Assembly (NCBI RefSeq): GCF_964340395.1
Contig: NC_135558.1
Span: 803,001-867,000 of the forward strand
Origin: Glandiceps talaboti
Lineage: Eukaryota; Hemichordata; Enteropneusta; Spengelidae
Direction of reading: 5' to 3'
Length of the DNA stretch: 64,000 nt
Shown: positions 60,901-64,000 of the stretch, piece by piece
How positions within the stretch are numbered: position 1 is the stretch's first letter
Layout: each line of letters starts with the position of its first letter
The notes under the pieces: model-generated
The model's database searches: none
Seen by the model: the letters and a program-made list of their open reading frames with translations, nothing else
What the model was told of the DNA's origin: nothing
Position numbers and translations under genes: made by a program

Positions 60901-63900
60901 GTTTGTACAAAAGTAATTACAAGTTGAGAGAAAGACAATTAACCTTTCATCTTACATTTAATTCACTATTTCATGTAAATCTCTTTTGTAGCCTTTGAAC
61001 CCAAACCCCAAGAGTGAATGGTCACAGTATTTCAAAGACAATGAAATGTTGTTACAAATTGACAAAGACACAAGGTAAATACACCTTTTGAAAATCTGCC
61101 TTCACATAGAATGGTCTGAATGCACCTTGGAAATCAAAATTGTAAACTTTTGCTGTGGCTTTGTTCAAGAAACACACATACCCAGGCTCTCAAGTTAAAT
61201 CAAGAAAAAAATCAGAGGTCGTGAGTATTTTCCAGTTGAATGAAGTAAAATATTGGGAATAATATAATTATACCTCCTCAGGCATAATCTATGAAAAATG
61301 GGGGAAAATATTGGTGATTTGGATTGTTTTGACCCATATTTCAGACACAACAAAACCAGTGATTGGGTTGTCGTGATGTAGAATGACCAGGGTATATAAT
61401 CCATATTTTGTCTTTGAGGATAATAACTTGGCTTGAGTATGATATTAAATGTAGTGATTTATCAACTTACATAACTTTAAACTAATTTCACTTTTTATGT
61501 GAATTGTTTCTCAGGAGGTTATTACCAGACATAGCCTTATTTCAGAGACCCACCCAATACCCTTGTAAAACAATTATCAATGCTGACTCTGGAGTAGAAA
61601 CATTACGTAAACGAGTTGAGTATACGGTGCTGAATTCTGGTGATGTGGGCAAAAACTGGTTGGGTATCACTAATGTAAGCACACATTTCAACTATATCCT
61701 TTCATTTCATGTGTTAGATTTGTGTTTGGCAACCACTATATCATACAACCAAGTCAAGTATAGGTACATACAAGTAAAATCACAAGATCTGCAAAAATGT
61801 TGCCTGGTTCAACAAATCTTACCAACAGTGGTACATTTTATCGTCTGACTCAACAAAAATCTTACCAACAGTGCTACATTTTATCTTCTGACTCAACAAA
61901 TCTTACCAACAGTGCTACATTTTATTGTATGGTTCAACAAAAATCTTACCAACAGTGCTACATTTTATCGTCTGACTCAACAAATCTTACCAACAGTGGT
62001 ACATTTTATTGTATGGTTCAACAAAAATCTTATCAACAGTGCTACATTTTATCGTCTGACTCAACAAATCTTACCAACAGTGCTACATTTTATCGTCTGA
62101 CTCAACAAATCTTACCAACAGTGCTACATTTTATCATCTGACTCAACAAATCTTACCAACAGTGGTACATTTTATTGTATGGTTCAACAAAAATCTTACC
62201 AACAGTGGTACATTTTATTGTCTGGTTCAACAAAAGTCTTACCAACAGTGGTACATTTTATTGTCTGGTTCAACAAAAGTCTTACCAACAGTGCTACATT
62301 TTATTGTATGGTTCAACAAATCTTACCAACAGTGCTACATTTTATTGTATGGTTCAACAAATCTTACCAACAGTGGTACATTTTATCGTCTGACTCAACA
62401 AATCTTACCAACAGTGGTACATTTTATTGTATGGTTCAACAAATCTTATCAACAGTGCTACATTTTATCGTCTGACTCAACAAATCTTACCAACAGTGCT
62501 ACATTTTATTGTATGGTTCAACAAATCTTACCAACAGTGGTACATTTTATCGTCTGACTCAACAAATCTTACCAACAGTGCTACATTTTATTGTATGGTT
62601 CAACAAATCTTACCAACAGTGCTACATTTTATTGTATGGTTCAACAAATCTTACCAACAGTGGTACATTTTATCGTCTGACTCAACAAATCTTATCAACA
62701 GTGCTACATTTTATTGTCTGACTCAACAAAATTCTTATCAACACTGCTACATTTTATTGTATGGTTCAACAAAAATCTACTCAACAGTGCTACACAGGGA
62801 ACCTTGCACATCCTAGCACTAGGGTGTGCAAATCATAGTGCTAGGGTGCGGCCACATTCTAGTGCTAGGGTGTGCAAATCATAGTGCTAGGGTGCGGCCA
62901 CATTCTAGTGCTAGGGTGTGCAAATCATAGTGCTAGGGTGTGCAAATCCTAGTGCTAGGGTGTGCAAATCATAGTGCTAGGGTGTGCAAATCCTAGTGCT
63001 AGGGTGCGGCCACATTCTAGTGCTAGGGTGCGGCCACATCCTAGCACTAGGGTGTGCAAATCATAGTGCTAGGGTGCGGCCACATTCTAGTGCTAGGGTG
63101 CGGCCACATTCTAGTGCTAGGGTGCGGCCACATTCTAGTGCTAGGGTGCGGCCACATTCTAGTGCTAGGGTGCGGCCACATTCTAGTGCTAGGAAGAGAA
63201 GCATGGTATGTACCAGCTGTGTGCCTCTCACAGCCCTGTTACTGAGTATATTTTTCCACAGCCCTGGTACATGGTTGTGAAAAATATGCCTATTGCATGG
63301 ATGCGCAATACCACCTCTGTGCCATGACTGTTTTGCACATCCCAATACCACAGCTGTGTATTGCATACCTAGCACACAGTTGTGCACATACGGGTAATAG
63401 CTATGGTGGAATAATACTCTATAGCAACCCTTTTGTTCATATCTGACTAGCATTGCTCACACGGCTGGTACATGACTGTGGGAAATACCTCTTACAGCAA
63501 TGCTGACATAGCTGGTGCATGGCTATGAGAAATACCTATGTTACAGCTATGATCACATAGCTGGTACATGGCTATGGGAAAAAGCCTATGTACATGAATG
63601 TTATAAAAACCTATGCAGCATTGCTATTCTTAACATCCATGTTACATTGGTGTTGGCATACCAGTTACACATCTGTCAAATCTAGGTATGTTACACCTAG
63701 TGTGTTGGCCAGAGCTGTTACAGGGATATTGTACACATAGCTGGTACAGTCCCCGTGGCTCCACTGAGTTGGTACAGCTATGTCCACAACCCTATCCTAG
63801 GTATGTGAATGTTACAGGGGTGTGTAAGGTTCCCTGTGTTGTGTGTTTGCGGTATTAAATTTGTATCTTATTGTACTATCATCCTTGAGGGAAGACACAA

Positions 63901-64000
63901 CCACTGATCTATAATCACAAAATAATGTCTTACGTAATTCCAAAATAATGTCTTACACAATTCCAGGTAAAATCTAAGACCTTACCAGATGAATACCAAA
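54938..64000 (+). CDS. TBC1D13: TBC1D13-type Rab GTPase-activating protein, exons 1-8, 3' end off-window
   Basis: TBC-domain proteins stimulate GTP hydrolysis by Rab GTPases; human TBC1D13 acts on Rab35. Exons: 54938-54957, 55045-55118, 55511-55551, 57774-57835, 59584-59668, 60992-61074, 61515-61674, and 63967 to the edge. Phases fit throughout, giving 186 codons of an expected 400 or so. CWKVLLNYLPPDKSLWEETY begins the TBC fold. FKDNEMLLQIDKDTRR contains the IxxDxxR arginine-finger motif (Arg123), split across the exon 6/7 junction. PLNPNPKSEW and ETLRKRVEYT match human TBC1D13 closely. The second catalytic finger (YxQ) lies off-window. It is transcribed divergently from ZER1. Confidence 0.95.
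55045..55118 (+). CDS. TBC1D13: TBC1D13 exon 2
   Basis: It encodes LLEFQNLLERPKIDVKRLNH, the counterpart of the IADFQDVLKEPSIALEKL region of human TBC1D13. Phase 2 in, phase 1 out. Confidence 0.9.
55511..55551 (+). CDS. TBC1D13: TBC1D13 exon 3
   Basis: It encodes GVPDQPGMRATCWK, the conserved G(I/V)P..LR..CWK entry to the TBC domain. Phase 1 in, phase 0 out. Confidence 0.93.
55795..57545. repeat. 34/30-bp minisatellite, TBC1D13 intron 3
   Basis: About 52 units containing AATCACTGAGTTATGATTTC and AATGTTGTGTTCAG. Shorter 30-bp units lack ATTT or ATGA. It fills most of the intron. Confidence 0.97.
57774..57835 (+). CDS. TBC1D13: TBC1D13 exon 4
   Basis: It encodes VLLNYLPPDKSLWEETYRKQ. Phase 0 in, phase 2 out. 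Confidence 0.94.
57867..57906. repeat. (TTG)n microsatellite, TBC1D13 intron 4
   Basis: Pure GTT run. Confidence 0.96.
58159..58763. mobile_element. Candidate non-autonomous DNA transposon with long inverted ends and 9-bp target duplication
   Basis: Inverted ends carry repeated CGTCCCATTTTCAACT motifs on the left (58176-58212) and GAGTTGAAATGGGACGAGTT on the right (58665-58755). CTTATTACA is duplicated directly outside (58150-58158 and 58764-58772). Length 605 bp with no coding capacity. Long ends plus a 9-bp duplication suggest a Mutator-like (MULE) family; an 8-bp hAT reading is the alternative. Confidence 0.75.
59584..59668 (+). CDS. TBC1D13: TBC1D13 exon 5
   Basis: It encodes ALYNQFIQEFIIVPGAKRN, matching ELYAQFLREMIIQPGIAK. 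The donor GTAAGT is 15 nt from a 54-bp minisatellite. Confidence 0.94.
59684..60005. repeat. 54-bp minisatellite next to the TBC1D13 exon 5 donor
   Basis: About six units containing GTAGACCCAGGCCCTAGAAT and GATGACAGACTTATGGGGCA. The first, partial unit begins about 15 nt into the intron. Confidence 0.95.
60138..60340 (+). mobile_element. tRNA-derived SINE, TBC1D13 intron 5
   Basis: The head has an A-box-like TGACCAAGTGG (60148-60158) and a B-box-like GGTTTGAACCT, the internal RNA polymerase III promoter arrangement of tRNA-derived SINEs. A non-tRNA body with CCCAGGGTATTCTGGTTTTC follows. The 3' limit is uncertain. Confidence 0.7.
60341..60991. other. Rest of TBC1D13 intron 5, no feature seen
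   Basis: The open frame at 60364-60633 has no family resemblance. It may be more repeat-derived DNA. Confidence 0.5.
60992..61074 (+). CDS. TBC1D13: TBC1D13 exon 6: arginine-finger region
   Basis: It encodes PLNPNPKSEWSQYFKDNEML, then LQIDKDT. The catalytic IxxDxxR motif is completed by the next exon. Confidence 0.95.
61515..61674 (+). CDS. TBC1D13: TBC1D13 exon 7
   Basis: It supplies the finger arginine and then LLPDIALFQRPTQYPCKTII, then VETLRKRVEYT. Phase 2 in, phase 0 out. Confidence 0.95.
61798..62795. repeat. 41/43-bp minisatellite with AP-1 motifs, TBC1D13 intron 7
   Basis: About 24 units containing CAACAGTGCTACATTTTATC. The following segment is either GTCTGACTCAACAAATCTTA or GTATGGTTCAACAAATCTTA. 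The first type supplies 11 TGACTCA motifs. Confidence 0.96.
62806..63192. repeat. 22/24-bp minisatellite with two unit types, TBC1D13 intron 7
   Basis: Units CTAGTGCTAGGGTG alternate between a GCGGCCACATT and a TGCAAATCATAG continuation. It directly follows the 41-bp array. Confidence 0.95.
63200..63840. repeat. Degenerate repeats, TBC1D13 intron 7
   Basis: Irregular recurrences of AGCTGGTACATGGCTATGGG-like sequence at loosely 45- to 65-bp spacing. No clean unit can be set. Confidence 0.55.
63967..64000 (+). CDS. TBC1D13: TBC1D13 exon 8, truncated by the window edge
   Basis: An acceptor TTCCAG is followed by an in-phase VKSKTLPDEYQ. This fits the short variable loop before NEYEVLP in human TBC1D13. 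Only 34 nt are visible. Confidence 0.65.

Overview
The window is animal nuclear DNA. It is AT-rich and its genes have many short coding exons with canonical GT-AG splice sites. Introns and intergenic DNA are full of microsatellites, long minisatellites and transposon remnants. Encoded proteins align best, from memory, with conserved bilaterian families: pappalysin, an ankyrin/SOCS-box protein, ZER1 and TBC1D13. The single pappalysin sits between vertebrate PAPPA and PAPPA2, and no vertebrate-type repeats are visible. I therefore favour a non-vertebrate bilaterian, possibly an invertebrate deuterostome, but cannot name the species.

Layout. (1) 1588-17737, minus: a pappalysin metalloproteinase gene, with 12 exons in the window and its 3' end beyond base 1. 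(2) 17.8-29.5 kb: about 11.7 kb with no supportable gene, holding simple repeats, a LINE tail, a family of dispersed repeats and a Helitron-like end. (3) 29630-33876, minus: a complete seven-exon gene for a 401-residue single-pass membrane protein with one thrombospondin type 1 domain and a tyrosine-rich tail. (4) 34348-35757, plus: an intronless ankyrin-repeat and SOCS-box protein, divergent from gene 3 across about 470 bp with a perfect CRE palindrome. (5) 39755-53554, minus: a complete ZER1-type gene with 13 coding exons, encoding 739 residues. (6) 54938 to the right edge, plus: the first eight exons of TBC1D13, head to head with ZER1. I remember this same divergent ZER1/TBC1D13 pair from human 9q34.11.

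Every multi-exon model was built by hand from splice sites. Reading phase is consistent across all joins: 3862 nt for pappalysin to its last exon in the window, 1206 nt for the TSP1 gene, 2220 nt for ZER1, and 559 nt for TBC1D13 to the edge. There is no operon-like organisation. Two gene products, the ASB-like protein and ZER1, are predicted substrate receptors of elongin-BC cullin-RING ubiquitin ligases.

The most unusual content is in the introns. Several minisatellites lie against splice sites. One, at 42.1-43.17 kb, looks like a tandem amplification of the ZER1 exon-intron junction itself, giving roughly 56 junction copies. Others multiply transcription-factor-like motifs: ten CArG boxes at about 41-bp spacing, a forkhead-core array, 14 octamers and 11 AP-1 sites. 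One array is built of perfect 8-bp hairpins. These are sequence observations only; function is not shown.
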